Assembly (NCBI RefSeq): GCF_020524045.1
Contig: NZ_JAIVKL010000001.1
Location: 647,529 to 711,528, forward strand
Origin: Metabacillus litoralis
GTDB taxonomy: Bacteria; Bacillota; Bacilli; Bacillales; Bacillaceae
Length of the DNA stretch: 64,000 nt
Direction: 5' to 3'
In this document: positions 17,116-26,042 of the stretch, one piece after another
Layout of the letters: each line of letters opens with the position of its first letter
Position numbering within the stretch: the stretch's first letter is position 1
Made by a program: the position numbers and the translations under genes
Notes under the pieces: generated by a model
Seen by the model: the letters and a program-made list of their open reading frames with translations, nothing else
Database searches by the model: none
What the model was told of the DNA's origin: nothing

Positions 17116-17889
17116 TTACATAATGTCCATACCACCATCTACAACTAATACATCACCTGTCACATAGTCAGATGCTTTTGTTGCTAGAAAAACGGCTGCA
17201 CCTTTTAAATCTTGATTTGATCCATACCGTTTGAGTGGTGTTCTATTTATAAAATATTCATTGCCATTTTCGATAATTGCCGTTGACATTTTAGTTGGAA
17301 AAAATCCAGGTGCAATTGAATTAACATTAATGTTATATTGTCCCCACTTTGCTGCTAGGTCTTTTGTAAAGGTGATAACCGCTCCTTTACTAGTATTATA
17401 TGCAATAGTATCCATAAACTCCGGATCTGTTCCACCAAGACCAGCTATAGAAGAAATGTTAATAATTTTACCACTTCTTTGTTTAATCATATGCTTACCA
17501 ACTTCTTGACTCATTAAAAAAGTACCTGTTACATTAACATCTATCACTTTTTCCCATGCTTGAATTGGCATATCTACAGCAGGTGCACCCCATGTTGCAC
17601 CACTATTATTAACTAATATATCGATTTGACCAAACTCATTTATCGTTTCTTTTACTACTTTTTGAACATCTTCTTGGTTCGTCACATCGCATTTTAAACC
17701 TATTGCTTTTACCCCATTTGTTGCTAATCGGTTTGCTACTTCTATACATGCTTCTTGCTTACGTGAACATAACACAATATTAGCTCCTGCTTCTGCTAGG
17801 CCTTCCGCTATTTGTTCACCTAGTCCTCTACCACCTCCCGTAATGATTGCTGTTTTCCCAGTCAAATCAAATAAATCTCTAATATGCAT
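17116..17889 (-). CDS. Short-chain dehydrogenase/reductase (classical SDR)
   Basis: A 257-aa classical SDR. The NAD(P) motif is TGGGRGLG, then NNSG, the catalytic Ser in INISSIAG and YNTSK (YxxxK), and the C-terminal DGG. It is intact, unlike the pseudogene at 8510. Its start codon overlaps the stop of the upstream acyl-CoA dehydrogenase gene (TAATG). By position it resembles LvaD of the levulinate pathway, so reduction of a 4-ketoacyl-CoA or oxidation of a hydroxyacyl-CoA is possible; FabG-like activity is the alternative. Confidence 0.85.
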   Translation of the reverse strand: MHIRDLFDLTGKTAIITGGGRGLGEQIAEGLAEAGANIVLCSRKQEACIEVANRLATNGVKAIGLKCDVTNQEDVQKVVKETINEFGQIDILVNNSGATWGAPAVDMPIQAWEKVIDVNVTGTFLMSQEVGKHMIKQRSGKIINISSIAGLGGTDPEFMDTIAYNTSKGAVITFTKDLAAKWGQYNINVNSIAPGFFPTKMSTAIIENGNEYFINRTPLKRYGSNQDLKGAAVFLATKASDYVTGDVLVVDGGMDIM

Positions 17890-19121
17890 TATTTTCCCTC
17901 CTGTGCAAATGTGTTTTTATGTCTTTTCAACTCTAATTTTGCAATCTGTGCACGATGAACTTCATCAGGACCATCTGCAATTCTTAAAGTTCTAGCATTT
18001 GCCCATTGTGCAGCAAGAGGAAAATCATCACTCACACCAGCACCACCAAAAGCTTGTATTGCGCGATCGAGTACCTGCAATGCCATTTTTGGAGCGACTA
18101 CCTTAATTATTGCAATTTCAGATTTTGCTTCCTTATTTCCAACAGTATCCATCATGTATGCTGCTTTTAAGGTTAGTAGTCTAGCCTGTTCAATTTCTAT
18201 CCTAGAATCTGCAATCCACTCTTTAATCACTCCCTGCTGTGAAAGTGTTTTGCCAAAAGCTTCGCGATCTTGTACGCGCTTACATAATAATTCAAGAGCA
18301 CGTTCAGCAGCTCCTATTAACCGCATACAATGATGAATTCTTCCGGGACCTAATCTACCTTGAGCAATCGCAAAACCTTTTCCTTCTCCTAAAATCATAT
18401 TTGATGCTGGCACACGAACCGAGTCAAATGTGATTTCAGCATGACCATGTGGTGCATGATCATACCCAAAAACAGGTAGCATTCTTTCAATTTTTACACC
18501 TGGAGTACCAAGCGGAACAATAATCATCGATTGCTGTTCATGCTTTGGTGAATCTGGGTTTGATTTTCCCATTACGATAGCCATTTTACAACGAGGATCA
18601 CCCGCACCAGAAGACCACCATTTTCGTCCGTTAATAATGTAGTCATTTCCATCTTTTTCAATTGTTGAACAAATATTTGTTGCATCAGCGGAGGCTACTT
18701 CAGGCTCTGTCATAGAAAAGCACGAGCGAATTTCACCTGCTAATAAAGGCTTTAGCCATTGCTGTTTTTGCTCCTCTGTACCATACCTTTCTAATACCTC
18801 CATATTGCCCGTATCAGGTGCATTACAGTTAAACACTTCTGGAGCAATGAGTGAACGACCCATAATTTCACATAAAGGGGCATATTCAACATTTGTTAAA
18901 CCTGCTCCATACTCACTGTTTGGCAAAAACAAATTCCAAAGTCCTGTTGATCTTGCTTTTTCCTTTAATTCTTCAATAATAGGTGGAACATGACTCCATC
19001 TTGTTTCTTGTTCATTTAGTTGCTGCTCAAACAAATGTTCATTCGGATAAATATATTCCTCCATAAATGATTGTATTCTCTCTTGAAGATCAATTACCTT
19101 CTTTGAATATGAAAAATTCAT
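17889..19121 (-). CDS. ACAD10/11-type acyl-CoA dehydrogenase
   Basis: A 410-aa acyl-CoA dehydrogenase of the ACAD11/LvaC subgroup. Diagnostic stretches are [60 protein letters not shown] and the C-terminal [12 protein letters not shown]. In animals this domain is fused to an APH kinase and acts on phosphorylated 4-hydroxyacyl-CoA; here the kinase is a separate gene at 11371. I start at ATG 19121 behind AAAGGAGAG; the frame is open 20 codons further without a binding site. It heads the second operon, with an operator-like repeat 22 nt upstream. It differs strongly from the FadE-like enzyme at 8864. Confidence 0.88.
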   Translation of the reverse strand: MNFSYSKKVIDLQERIQSFMEEYIYPNEHLFEQQLNEQETRWSHVPPIIEELKEKARSTGLWNLFLPNSEYGAGLTNVEYAPLCEIMGRSLIAPEVFNCNAPDTGNMEVLERYGTEEQKQQWLKPLLAGEIRSCFSMTEPEVASADATNICSTIEKDGNDYIINGRKWWSSGAGDPRCKMAIVMGKSNPDSPKHEQQSMIIVPLGTPGVKIERMLPVFGYDHAPHGHAEITFDSVRVPASNMILGEGKGFAIAQGRLGPGRIHHCMRLIGAAERALELLCKRVQDREAFGKTLSQQGVIKEWIADSRIEIEQARLLTLKAAYMMDTVGNKEAKSEIAIIKVVAPKMALQVLDRAIQAFGGAGVSDDFPLAAQWANARTLRIADGPDEVHRAQIAKLELKRHKNTFAQEGK

Positions 19122-19142
19122 AAATTCTCTCCTTTCACACTT

Positions 19143-19160
19143 ACTAACCGGTTGGTATGT
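19143..19160. promoter_or_regulatory. Putative TetR operator, site 2
   Basis: ACTAACCGGTTGGTATGT is centred on the palindrome AACCGGTT, with seven of eight positions per arm pairing. It matches site 1 at 14555 in 15 of 18 bases. It lies just before the ACAD11-like gene. Confidence 0.65.
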
Positions 19161-19299
19161 ATTTATCATAGTATGAAACAATGTAACTATTCAACTATTA
19201 TTTTCAAAAAGTCTCTTTATTTCAATTAGAGAGAAAGAAAACTTCCAAAAAGACAGATAAACCTTTCTTTTTCTAAAATATTCAATAAATCACACTGTT

Positions 19300-19556
19300 T
19301 CTACTGATCAATGAAGCTGAAAAAACATTTCTTTTCTTTGCGCTCCAAACACTCGCTTTAAACAGGGCAGAAAACTGATCCTTCTCGGTAGTTTTTCTTC
19401 TACTTACCGAAGCATTTCTATTCCACTAGTTCTTAAAAAGTGTATACAAAATCAAAAAATTAATTGCAATCAGCAAAAAAGACCCGAACGATTAGACAAA
19501 AATCAATTAAAATTTTTTCTAATCATTCGGGGATATCATTAGTATAAATACTTATG
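19300..19556 (+). repeat. Degenerate copy of dispersed repeat family B
   Basis: Shares ACACTCGCTTT, ATTCCACTAGTT, GACCCGAACGATTAG and AATACTTATG, in the same order, with the full copy at 47875. The left end is eroded. It fills most of the gap between the ACAD11-like gene and the next small gene. Confidence 0.55.
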
Positions 19557-19570
19557 ATCCATTCTTTTTA

Positions 19571-19747
19571 TTATCCTTTATATTCACCATTGTTTTTTGA
19601 TGCCTTTTCTTTTTTTGCTTTATCTTTATGAATTTTGTTCGTATCCGTACTTCCTACTTCATGACTAAATTCTGAATCAATCACACTTGAATCAAAGCCT
19701 TTTTTATTTTTTTGCTGTGGATCATTTTTCTTTGTACGCTTTGCCAT
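19571..19747 (-). CDS. Small Lys-rich hydrophilic protein (58 aa), unknown
   Basis: ATG 19747 follows AGGAGTG. The product begins MAKRTKKNDPQQKNKKGF and ends NNGEYKG. About one residue in four is Lys or Arg, and there is no Cys, Trp or hydrophobic segment. Composition resembles minor spore proteins or disordered nucleic-acid-binding tails, but I recognise no family. It lies alone between a repeat copy and the pbpH terminator. The clear ribosome binding site and consistent composition support a real gene. Confidence 0.6.
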   Translation of the reverse strand: MAKRTKKNDPQQKNKKGFDSSVIDSEFSHEVGSTDTNKIHKDKAKKEKASKNNGEYKG

Positions 19748-19908
19748 TTTACAACACTCCTTTAGTTATAAGCCCATTTATATTTGTTTGTAGATGAACT
19801 GATCTATGAGCTTTAATAATAGGTATCACTTGTTTATTGTTTCAAATGTGTGTGATTTTTATGTGATTAGAAAATAAAAGCAAAGCCCAAATTCTTTCTC
19901 AACAACGT

Positions 19909-19943
19909 AAAAAAAGAAGAAGAGAATTACTCCTCTTCTTCTT
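19909..19943 (-). terminator. pbpH terminator overlapping its stop codon
   Basis: On the minus strand AAAGAAGAAGAG pairs with CTCTTCTTCTTT, followed by a T tract. The left arm encodes the last Lys/Glu codons and the stop codon sits in the loop. Confidence 0.85.
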
Positions 19944-22029
19944 TCTTTGCTGTGTCTTGTTTTGTAGATTCGATATCTGTTGTTGTTAAATATTTCTTTT
20001 GAAGGTTAATGTATGCTTCAATGATACGATTCGTAATAGTTTTATTTACAGGGTCTTCGTCATTACTTGCCCATGGCACTACAACACTGAAAGCTACCTC
20101 TGGTTTGTCTGAGGGATAATAACCAACAAAATTCAGATTATTAGTTTCTCTACCCCAATACTCTCTTTTTGGACCATAATACAATGTTTGAGATGTCCCT
20201 GTTTTACCAGCTACATCGTATTTTATACTTTTTCCAGTACCAGAAGTAACAACAAGTCTAAATCCTTTTTGGACTTGTGCAATTTGTTCTGGGGTATTAT
20301 TAACCCTATTCAAAACATTTGGTGCTTTATCAACCACGATTGGCCCTAACTCAGATTCTTCAACAGGAGCATGAATGCTAGTAACAATTCTTGGTTGAAC
20401 ACGAGATCCACCATTTGCAATAACTGATACATATTGTGCTAATTGTAACGGTGTGTACGTATCAAACTGCCCTATTGAGATATCTAATAACTTACCTGGG
20501 TTATCTGGGGTGCTCATTAACCCTGACGATTCTTGTGGTAAATCTACACCCGTAGGTACCCCTAAACCAAATTGTGCAAAATAATTACGCAATGTTTGAA
20601 AATCCTCTAATGATGCATTTAACGGTCCATTTGGCACATAATCTACATCAGCAATTCTCATAGCAACAAAAAACATATAAACGTTTGATGAAAGTTTTAA
20701 GGCGCTTAAGTCAGTCATGCCGCCTAAAGTTCTGTAGGAACTTTTTGGTGGTGTTCCTTTGAAGTTCAATGTACGATCAATATAATATTGATTAAGTGGC
20801 ATTCCATCTTGATACCCTGAAAGAACTGTTGCACCTTTTACAGTTGATCCTGCTTCATACTGAGTGGCAAATGTACCATAAGCGAAATCTAGCATATCTC
20901 CACTTCTGTCATCTGGATTCAATTGCTTACCTACCATTGCTAGCACATCACCTTGATGTGGATCCATCATTACAACAAATGCACGATCCATTAAATGGTG
21001 ACCAGCACTTGCTTTTCGTAATTCTTCTTCTACAATCTTTTCCACTTCCATCTGTAATTCCATATCAAATGAAAGCTTTAGATCATACCCTCGCTGTCCT
21101 TCATCGACTACTTTTTGAGTAACAATATTTCCACTTTTATCAGAAACATACTCTACCTTTGCTTTACGTGGATTTAAATAATCTTCATATTGATATTCAA
21201 GATAACTTTTTCCTACTCGCTCATTTCGTGCATATCCTCTAGCTGTATAATAATCAGCACGAGATTCCAATATTCCTTGTTCTGGTGATGTTACACCACC
21301 AAAGATTGTTTGAAGATATTCACCGTATGGATTTTCACGATCCCAATCTGTGATTACATCAATACCTGGCAATTGTTCAAGGTTTTCCGCTACGCTAGAG
21401 ACTTCTTTATCTGTTAAGTTTAATGATTTTACTACCTGTGGTTCATATTGATAACCAGAAGAAAAACGAGTGTACATATAAGCAAGTTCTTTTTCCTCTT
21501 GATTTGCTTTAATTGCCTCAATATCTTTTTCTTTTACACGTTCGACTTGTAATTTATACGTCTCAGACGGTTTTAGTTTTAATTCCTTTTCTGAAAGTAG
21601 ATCTTTTGCTTCTTCAGGATTTGATGCTAACCAATAATCACGTATATCTCGGTCTTTTAGTTCTTCAGTTAGGAATTCTGGGTCATAGCTAATAAACTGT
21701 GAAAGCTTTTTTGCTGTATCAATTTTATCTTGTGTTTTCGTTGTTTTGTCTACAGTATAAGTGATTGCCGGTACACTTTTATTATCGACAACAACTCGAT
21801 TATAGCGATCATACATTTTTCCTCTTGGAGCTGGTAAACGAGCATAATCTGATTCTGTTCTAGATACTTCTTTGGAGAATTCTTCTCCTTGTACAATTTG
21901 TACTACACCTAAACGGACAACAAGGGCAACAAATAAGATAAACACTAGAAAAAAGAAAACATTAATTCGTACATAACGTGATTTTCTTAATTTACGTTGC
22001 TCTGATGCATTTGTATTTTGTTCTGTCAA
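19927..22029 (-). CDS. pbpH: Class B penicillin-binding protein PbpH
   Basis: A 700-aa monofunctional transpeptidase that cross-links peptidoglycan, anchored by one N-terminal transmembrane helix (about 24-46). The dimerisation domain is followed by the penicillin-binding domain with SxxK in YEAGSTVKGATV, SxN in SSNVYMF and KTG in VAGKTGTSQT. The acidic tail ends EEEE. In B. subtilis PbpH and PbpA share the rod-shape role. The start is TTG 22029 with GGAGG 9 nt upstream. Length (PbpH about 704 aa) and the ykwC neighbour support pbpH. Confidence 0.9.
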   Translation of the reverse strand: MTEQNTNASEQRKLRKSRYVRINVFFFLVFILFVALVVRLGVVQIVQGEEFSKEVSRTESDYARLPAPRGKMYDRYNRVVVDNKSVPAITYTVDKTTKTQDKIDTAKKLSQFISYDPEFLTEELKDRDIRDYWLASNPEEAKDLLSEKELKLKPSETYKLQVERVKEKDIEAIKANQEEKELAYMYTRFSSGYQYEPQVVKSLNLTDKEVSSVAENLEQLPGIDVITDWDRENPYGEYLQTIFGGVTSPEQGILESRADYYTARGYARNERVGKSYLEYQYEDYLNPRKAKVEYVSDKSGNIVTQKVVDEGQRGYDLKLSFDMELQMEVEKIVEEELRKASAGHHLMDRAFVVMMDPHQGDVLAMVGKQLNPDDRSGDMLDFAYGTFATQYEAGSTVKGATVLSGYQDGMPLNQYYIDRTLNFKGTPPKSSYRTLGGMTDLSALKLSSNVYMFFVAMRIADVDYVPNGPLNASLEDFQTLRNYFAQFGLGVPTGVDLPQESSGLMSTPDNPGKLLDISIGQFDTYTPLQLAQYVSVIANGGSRVQPRIVTSIHAPVEESELGPIVVDKAPNVLNRVNNTPEQIAQVQKGFRLVVTSGTGKSIKYDVAGKTGTSQTLYYGPKREYWGRETNNLNFVGYYPSDKPEVAFSVVVPWASNDEDPVNKTITNRIIEAYINLQKKYLTTTDIESTKQDTAKKEEEE

Positions 22030-22377
22030 AGCTTTATCCTCCTCATTTTACTATTTATACTAATAGAATTTAGTTTATTATTTAGTTTGGCAGTTTTCTA
22101 AAAATCGTTAATAAACGAAACATATGATCATACGTATTCTTGAATACTTGAGTAGTTTTCGTTTACTCTTTATTTTAACATATCCTAGTCGGAAGTTATC
22201 GTACACAATTTGAAATAAATGTGAAACAGATCTTTTTATAGCTATGTTAAATTTCATTCCAATGATGATATTTGAGAATTATTTGTTTGTAGTTTAGAGG
22301 GTATGAGTGCTCCAGCTGAGAAAGAACGTTTCAAACGGAGGCCTAGTTAATGGAAGAACCTATAACGTACATAAACA
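22030..22377. other. Gap upstream of pbpH
   Basis: About 350 bases of AT-rich sequence that must contain the pbpH promoter. A 14-codon frame begins at ATG 22303 but has only a weak ribosome binding site. I see no convincing gene. Confidence 0.4.
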
Positions 22378-22411
22378 AAAGACAATGTAAACAAATCACA
22401 TTGTCTTTTAT
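22378..22411. terminator. Terminator downstream of the GNAT gene
   Basis: Perfect arms AAAAGACAATGT and ACATTGTCTTTT with a 9-nt loop. The minus-strand GNAT gene ends 28 nt away. The symmetric A/T ends allow either direction. Confidence 0.8.
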
Positions 22412-22438
22412 ATTAGACGTTTTTCTCAACAAAAAGTT

Positions 22439-22915
22439 TCAAATTCCCTTTATGTTTATTATTGATTTTTTTAGCATGACCAAATCAACACATGTGATAC
22501 CATTTTCAATAATGTCATGATCGTAATTCTCAATAAAATAATTTATTATTATATGGTCCAATCGAAATCCACATTTTTGATAAAGAGCTAGTTGGTTAAG
22601 ACTGGAATTTCCTGTTCCTACAAAAATTGATTTTTTACCTTTGTTTCTTGAGTAATCAACTGCATATTTAATCAGTTTTTTTGCTATACCTTTGCCTCTA
22701 AACTTTTCAAGTACAGCAAGATTAACAATTTCATTTTCATGTGTATTTTTTTCATTTATGATGATGATACCAACAATCTCAGAGCTATATATTGAGACAA
22801 AACACTTCCCCTTTGAAAGATGACGATTTACTTTATTTATAGAAGGATCTGCTTCAAGCAATAAATTATATGGAGTTGAATCACTACTCAATAGATCTCT
22901 TATTAAGATTTCCAT
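22439..22915 (-). CDS. GNAT-family N-acetyltransferase
   Basis: A 158-aa single GNAT domain with the acetyl-CoA binding motif A KFRGKGIAKKLI at about 79-90 and the following motif B region (NSSLNQLALYQKCGF). The substrate is unknown. It overlaps the end of ykwC by 13 nt, so the two are co-transcribed. B. subtilis also has an acetyltransferase gene (ykwB) in this neighbourhood; orthology is possible but unproven. Confidence 0.8.
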   Translation of the reverse strand: MEILIRDLLSSDSTPYNLLLEADPSINKVNRHLSKGKCFVSIYSSEIVGIIIINEKNTHENEIVNLAVLEKFRGKGIAKKLIKYAVDYSRNKGKKSIFVGTGNSSLNQLALYQKCGFRLDHIIINYFIENYDHDIIENGITCVDLVMLKKSIINIKGI

Positions 22916-23769
22916 AACTTAATTAAAGCTTGTGTTCCTTTATTTTCATCACCTGATTCTGCTAATTCATTATATAACTTGTGAGCAAGCTCTAAGCCTG
23001 GTGCATCCATTTTAAAATTATTTGTTTCCTCTAATGCAATTCCCATATCCTTAATAAAATGTTTTACAAAAAAGCCTGGTTCGTAATCATCCTTAAGCAT
23101 CCTTGGAGCTAAGTTACTCAAAGACCAACTTCCTGCAGCTCCTGTTGAAATACTTTTTAAAACAGATTCTGGATTTAATCCAGATTTCTCTGCATATGTG
23201 ATCGCTTCACAAACACCAATCATTCCAGATGCAATCGCAATTTGATTACACATTTTCGTATGCTGTCCAGAACCTGCTTCTCCTTGATACACAATGTTTT
23301 GTCCCATTAGTTCAAATAATGGCAAGCAATAATCATACGCTTTTTGATCTCCACCGACCATAATAGCCAAACGAGCCTCTTTTGCCCCAATATCTCCACC
23401 TGAAACTGGAGCATCTAACACATGAATATTTTTCTTTTTTGCTTCTTCATATATCTTTTTTGCTAATGATGGTTGAGACGTTGTCATATCAATAAGATAA
23501 GTCCCGGGATTTGCTGATTGAACAAGTCCATTTTCGCCCAAATACATTTGTTCAACATCTTGTGGATAACCAATAATCGTTATAATAACATTACTTTCTT
23601 CTGCAAGCTCTTTAACTGTATTCTTCCAAATAGCCCCTGCCTCTAATAAATCTGTAGCTTTTTCTTTCGTTCTCGTATAGACATTTAATTTATGGCCTGC
23701 TTGTAATATATGGCTTGCCATACTTTTTCCCATAACACCTAAACCAATAAATCCAATTGTTTGTTTCAT
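22903..23769 (-). CDS. ykwC: Beta-hydroxyacid dehydrogenase YkwC
   Basis: A 288-aa NAD(P)-dependent enzyme of the 3-hydroxyisobutyrate / tartronate-semialdehyde reductase family. The Rossmann motif FIGLGVMGKSMA is at the N-terminus, the substrate motif DAPVSGGD near 120, and the catalytic Lys in GSGQHTKMCNQ near 170. The C-terminal all-alpha domain is complete. Synteny with pbpH on one side and splB on the other matches B. subtilis ykwC. GGAGAAAG precedes ATG 23769. The physiological substrate is unknown. Confidence 0.85.
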   Translation of the reverse strand: MKQTIGFIGLGVMGKSMASHILQAGHKLNVYTRTKEKATDLLEAGAIWKNTVKELAEESNVIITIIGYPQDVEQMYLGENGLVQSANPGTYLIDMTTSQPSLAKKIYEEAKKKNIHVLDAPVSGGDIGAKEARLAIMVGGDQKAYDYCLPLFELMGQNIVYQGEAGSGQHTKMCNQIAIASGMIGVCEAITYAEKSGLNPESVLKSISTGAAGSWSLSNLAPRMLKDDYEPGFFVKHFIKDMGIALEETNNFKMDAPGLELAHKLYNELAESGDENKGTQALIKLWKS

Positions 23770-23839
23770 TTTACATCTTTCTCCTTTATTTCAAATTTCA
23801 CCTACAATACTTTTGCTCTTTTCTGAAAACAACAAATAT

Positions 23840-24853
23840 CTATATAAAATACTGTGTAATTGTACCTTTTCCATTTTCAACTTCTACCTTAGCAAAGCAA
23901 CCATTAATCAACGTCATTTGTGGGGGAACATGACCACAATCTATATCATAAATAATTGGTACGTTCAGCTCAGAAGCAAGATCTATATAAACATCTTGTT
24001 CTTCATAAAAATTTACTGGCTGGTTAGCCGCACTTCTACCAAACATGATGCCAGAACATCTTTCAAACCAACCAGCAAGTCTTAATTGAACGAGTGATCT
24101 ACGTAAATCTGTACTAGATAAATCACAGTTTTCGAAATACCAGATTATTGTTTCATTTGGTTTCATATATTCGTAAAATCTATCAACTTCACCATAAGGT
24201 GTACCAACAAGATGACGAATAATATCAATACACCCACCAAGTAAACGACCATTTATTATTGTATTTTGGTTATCAATGGTTTTCCATTTAGTTGGTTCTG
24301 TTAAATGAAAAACATGTGAAGTGGGGTTATCATGCTGCCAGTGTTTTTGATAATGCATTGAAGAACTTTGGATGACAGATTCACCAGCGTTTGTTTTCAA
24401 AACACTTTCCCACATTGCTGTAGTTGAATCAGAAGTTACTCCTCTAATATCAACCAAATTTGTTCCATGTGCAGTTGCAATTCCTGTCTTTAAAGTTATT
24501 GCCAATAAAAGAGCACTAGTATCTGAATAGCCTAAAATCCACTTAGGTTTCATTTTCTCAAATTCTATGTATTCAAGGATCTCTATAAGTAATTCTCCAC
24601 CCCATGGAGGGAAGATTATGCTGATTTTTTCATCCTGTAGTAAATCGTTTAATTCGTCAGCACGTACCTGTGCTGGAGCAGATTTCGCTTTATACTGAGC
24701 CCAAACTGTATTCTTACAAACAACTGAATAATTTCTTTCTTCCATTCTTGCTACAGCTTGATTAAACATTTGATGTAATTCTGATGGCACTCCTGAAGAA
24801 GGAGCTGTAACTCCAATAATAGCTTTTGTATTAAGTGTTGGATAAATAATCAT
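23840..24853 (-). CDS. S66 LD-carboxypeptidase (LdcA/MccF family)
   Basis: A 337-aa serine peptidase of family S66. The nucleophile Ser lies in LGYSDTSALL (about 115-124). The Glu of the Ser-Glu-His triad is probably in WYFENCDLSS, and the His in DIDCGHVPPQ near the C-terminus. Family members recycle murein tetrapeptides or hydrolyse microcin C-like peptide-nucleotides; the two groups cannot be separated here. No signal peptide is visible, so it acts in the cytoplasm. GAAGGGGATAC precedes ATG 24853. It is not part of the B. subtilis order. Confidence 0.85.
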   Translation of the reverse strand: MIIYPTLNTKAIIGVTAPSSGVPSELHQMFNQAVARMEERNYSVVCKNTVWAQYKAKSAPAQVRADELNDLLQDEKISIIFPPWGGELLIEILEYIEFEKMKPKWILGYSDTSALLLAITLKTGIATAHGTNLVDIRGVTSDSTTAMWESVLKTNAGESVIQSSSMHYQKHWQHDNPTSHVFHLTEPTKWKTIDNQNTIINGRLLGGCIDIIRHLVGTPYGEVDRFYEYMKPNETIIWYFENCDLSSTDLRRSLVQLRLAGWFERCSGIMFGRSAANQPVNFYEEQDVYIDLASELNVPIIYDIDCGHVPPQMTLINGCFAKVEVENGKGTITQYFI

Positions 24854-24899
24854 TGTATCCCCTTCTTAAAAATACGAATTTATCTTTCAATATCAGCCG

Positions 24900-25688
24900 T
24901 TATATAGACTTCACCATTCCACCGTCGATCAAAAATGTTTGTCCAGTCATATAAGTATTTAGATCTGATAACAGAAAGCTCACATAATTTGCAAACTCTT
25001 CTGGTTCACCATATCTACCTAAAGGAATTGTACTTTTTACTTTCCTTTGCATTTCTTCAATTGTTAGGCCATGTTTTTTTGCAGCAGTTTCATCTAAGAA
25101 TGCCACTCTATCAGTAGAAATTCTACCAGGTGCTACCGTATTTATTAATATTTGATAACTAGCAAGTTCTGTTGCTAGGGTTTTTGTTAAACCGACAATA
25201 CCAGTTCTAAATGTATTTGATAAAATTAAACCTGGGATCGGTTCTTTTACAGATGAAGATGCAATATTCACTATTTTACCAGATCCATTATTTTTCATGT
25301 GAGGTAATACTTCTCTTATCATACGAATATAGCTTAATAGATTTAATTCAAACGAATGTTGCCAATCTTCATCTGTCATATCTTCGAAGGTTCCAGCTGG
25401 TGGTCCTCCTGCATTATTTACTAATAAATCGATCGAACCAAACTCATGAATAGTGGTAGCTACAAGTTCTTGAATGTCCTTATTGTTTTTTATATCACAT
25501 GCTTTATATTTTATTTTCCCTTTGCTTTGCTCCAGAATTTCATTTTTTACAACCTCTAATTTATTTTCTTCTCTGCTAGAGATCATGACATTTACACCTT
25601 GTTCAGCTAATTTTTTAGCAATTGCTTTGCCTAGTCCTTGACTTGAAGCAATAATTAAAGCATTTTTCCCACTTAATCCTAATTCCAT
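24900..25688 (-). CDS. SDR-fold oxidoreductase with an altered active site
   Basis: A 262-aa short-chain dehydrogenase fold. The coenzyme loop reads IASSQGLGKAIA in place of TGxxxGIG, and NNAGG and the C-terminal IDGGM are normal. The catalytic Tyr-x-x-x-Lys is replaced: the equivalent stretch LILSNTFRTGIVGL has Ser and Arg at those positions. A known atypical FabG-like SDR subgroup shares this change, so the protein is probably functional but with changed chemistry. AAGGGGTG precedes ATG 25688. It may form a transcription unit with the LD-carboxypeptidase gene 46 nt downstream. Confidence 0.8.
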   Translation of the reverse strand: MELGLSGKNALIIASSQGLGKAIAKKLAEQGVNVMISSREENKLEVVKNEILEQSKGKIKYKACDIKNNKDIQELVATTIHEFGSIDLLVNNAGGPPAGTFEDMTDEDWQHSFELNLLSYIRMIREVLPHMKNNGSGKIVNIASSSVKEPIPGLILSNTFRTGIVGLTKTLATELASYQILINTVAPGRISTDRVAFLDETAAKKHGLTIEEMQRKVKSTIPLGRYGEPEEFANYVSFLLSDLNTYMTGQTFLIDGGMVKSI

Positions 25689-25803
25689 TTCTTTTACACC
25701 CCTTTAAGATTATATACATATTTTAACATGTTATATTCAAAAAAAGCTCTATTAACCATTGTTGTTGATCCTAAACAACTATTTATAGCTTTTAAAACAA
25801 AAA

Positions 25804-25825
25804 CCCTCATTAAACTATATGAGGG
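25804..25825 (-). terminator. Terminator, probably of splB
   Basis: CCCTCAT / ATGAGGG stem followed on the minus strand by TTTTTGTTTT. The nearest upstream minus-strand gene is splB, but a family A repeat lies between its stop codon and this hairpin. Confidence 0.65.
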
Positions 25826-25858
25826 CTTCGTTATATTTAGTAAGTAACTTCTTTTTAT

Positions 25859-26023
25859 AAAGCTGTTTTCGCAAACTTTGTTGCTTTTAAATACCCGAAG
25901 CAATCAGCACTGTATTAAGTCTAGTGGCATCTTTTCATCATAAATTAGTATCCATATAGTGGAAAAAACTGTTTTCACTCCGAATTTTGGTTTCATAGCA
26001 ACAATCGTTCAGAAAAGAGCCTT
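25859..26023 (+). repeat. Dispersed repeat family A, copy 2
   Basis: About 165 bp with inverted ends AGCTGTTTTCGCAAACTTTG and CAATCGTTCAGAAAAGAGCC (18 of 25 end bases pair). The interior is about 80 percent like copy 1 by eye. It begins 20 nt after the splB stop codon. Confidence 0.8.
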
Positions 26024-26042
26024 TTTTATTGTCTTAAAATTT

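Noticed and set aside
22303..22347. 14-codon frame upstream of pbpH
   Set aside because: Weak ribosome binding site and too short to separate from chance.
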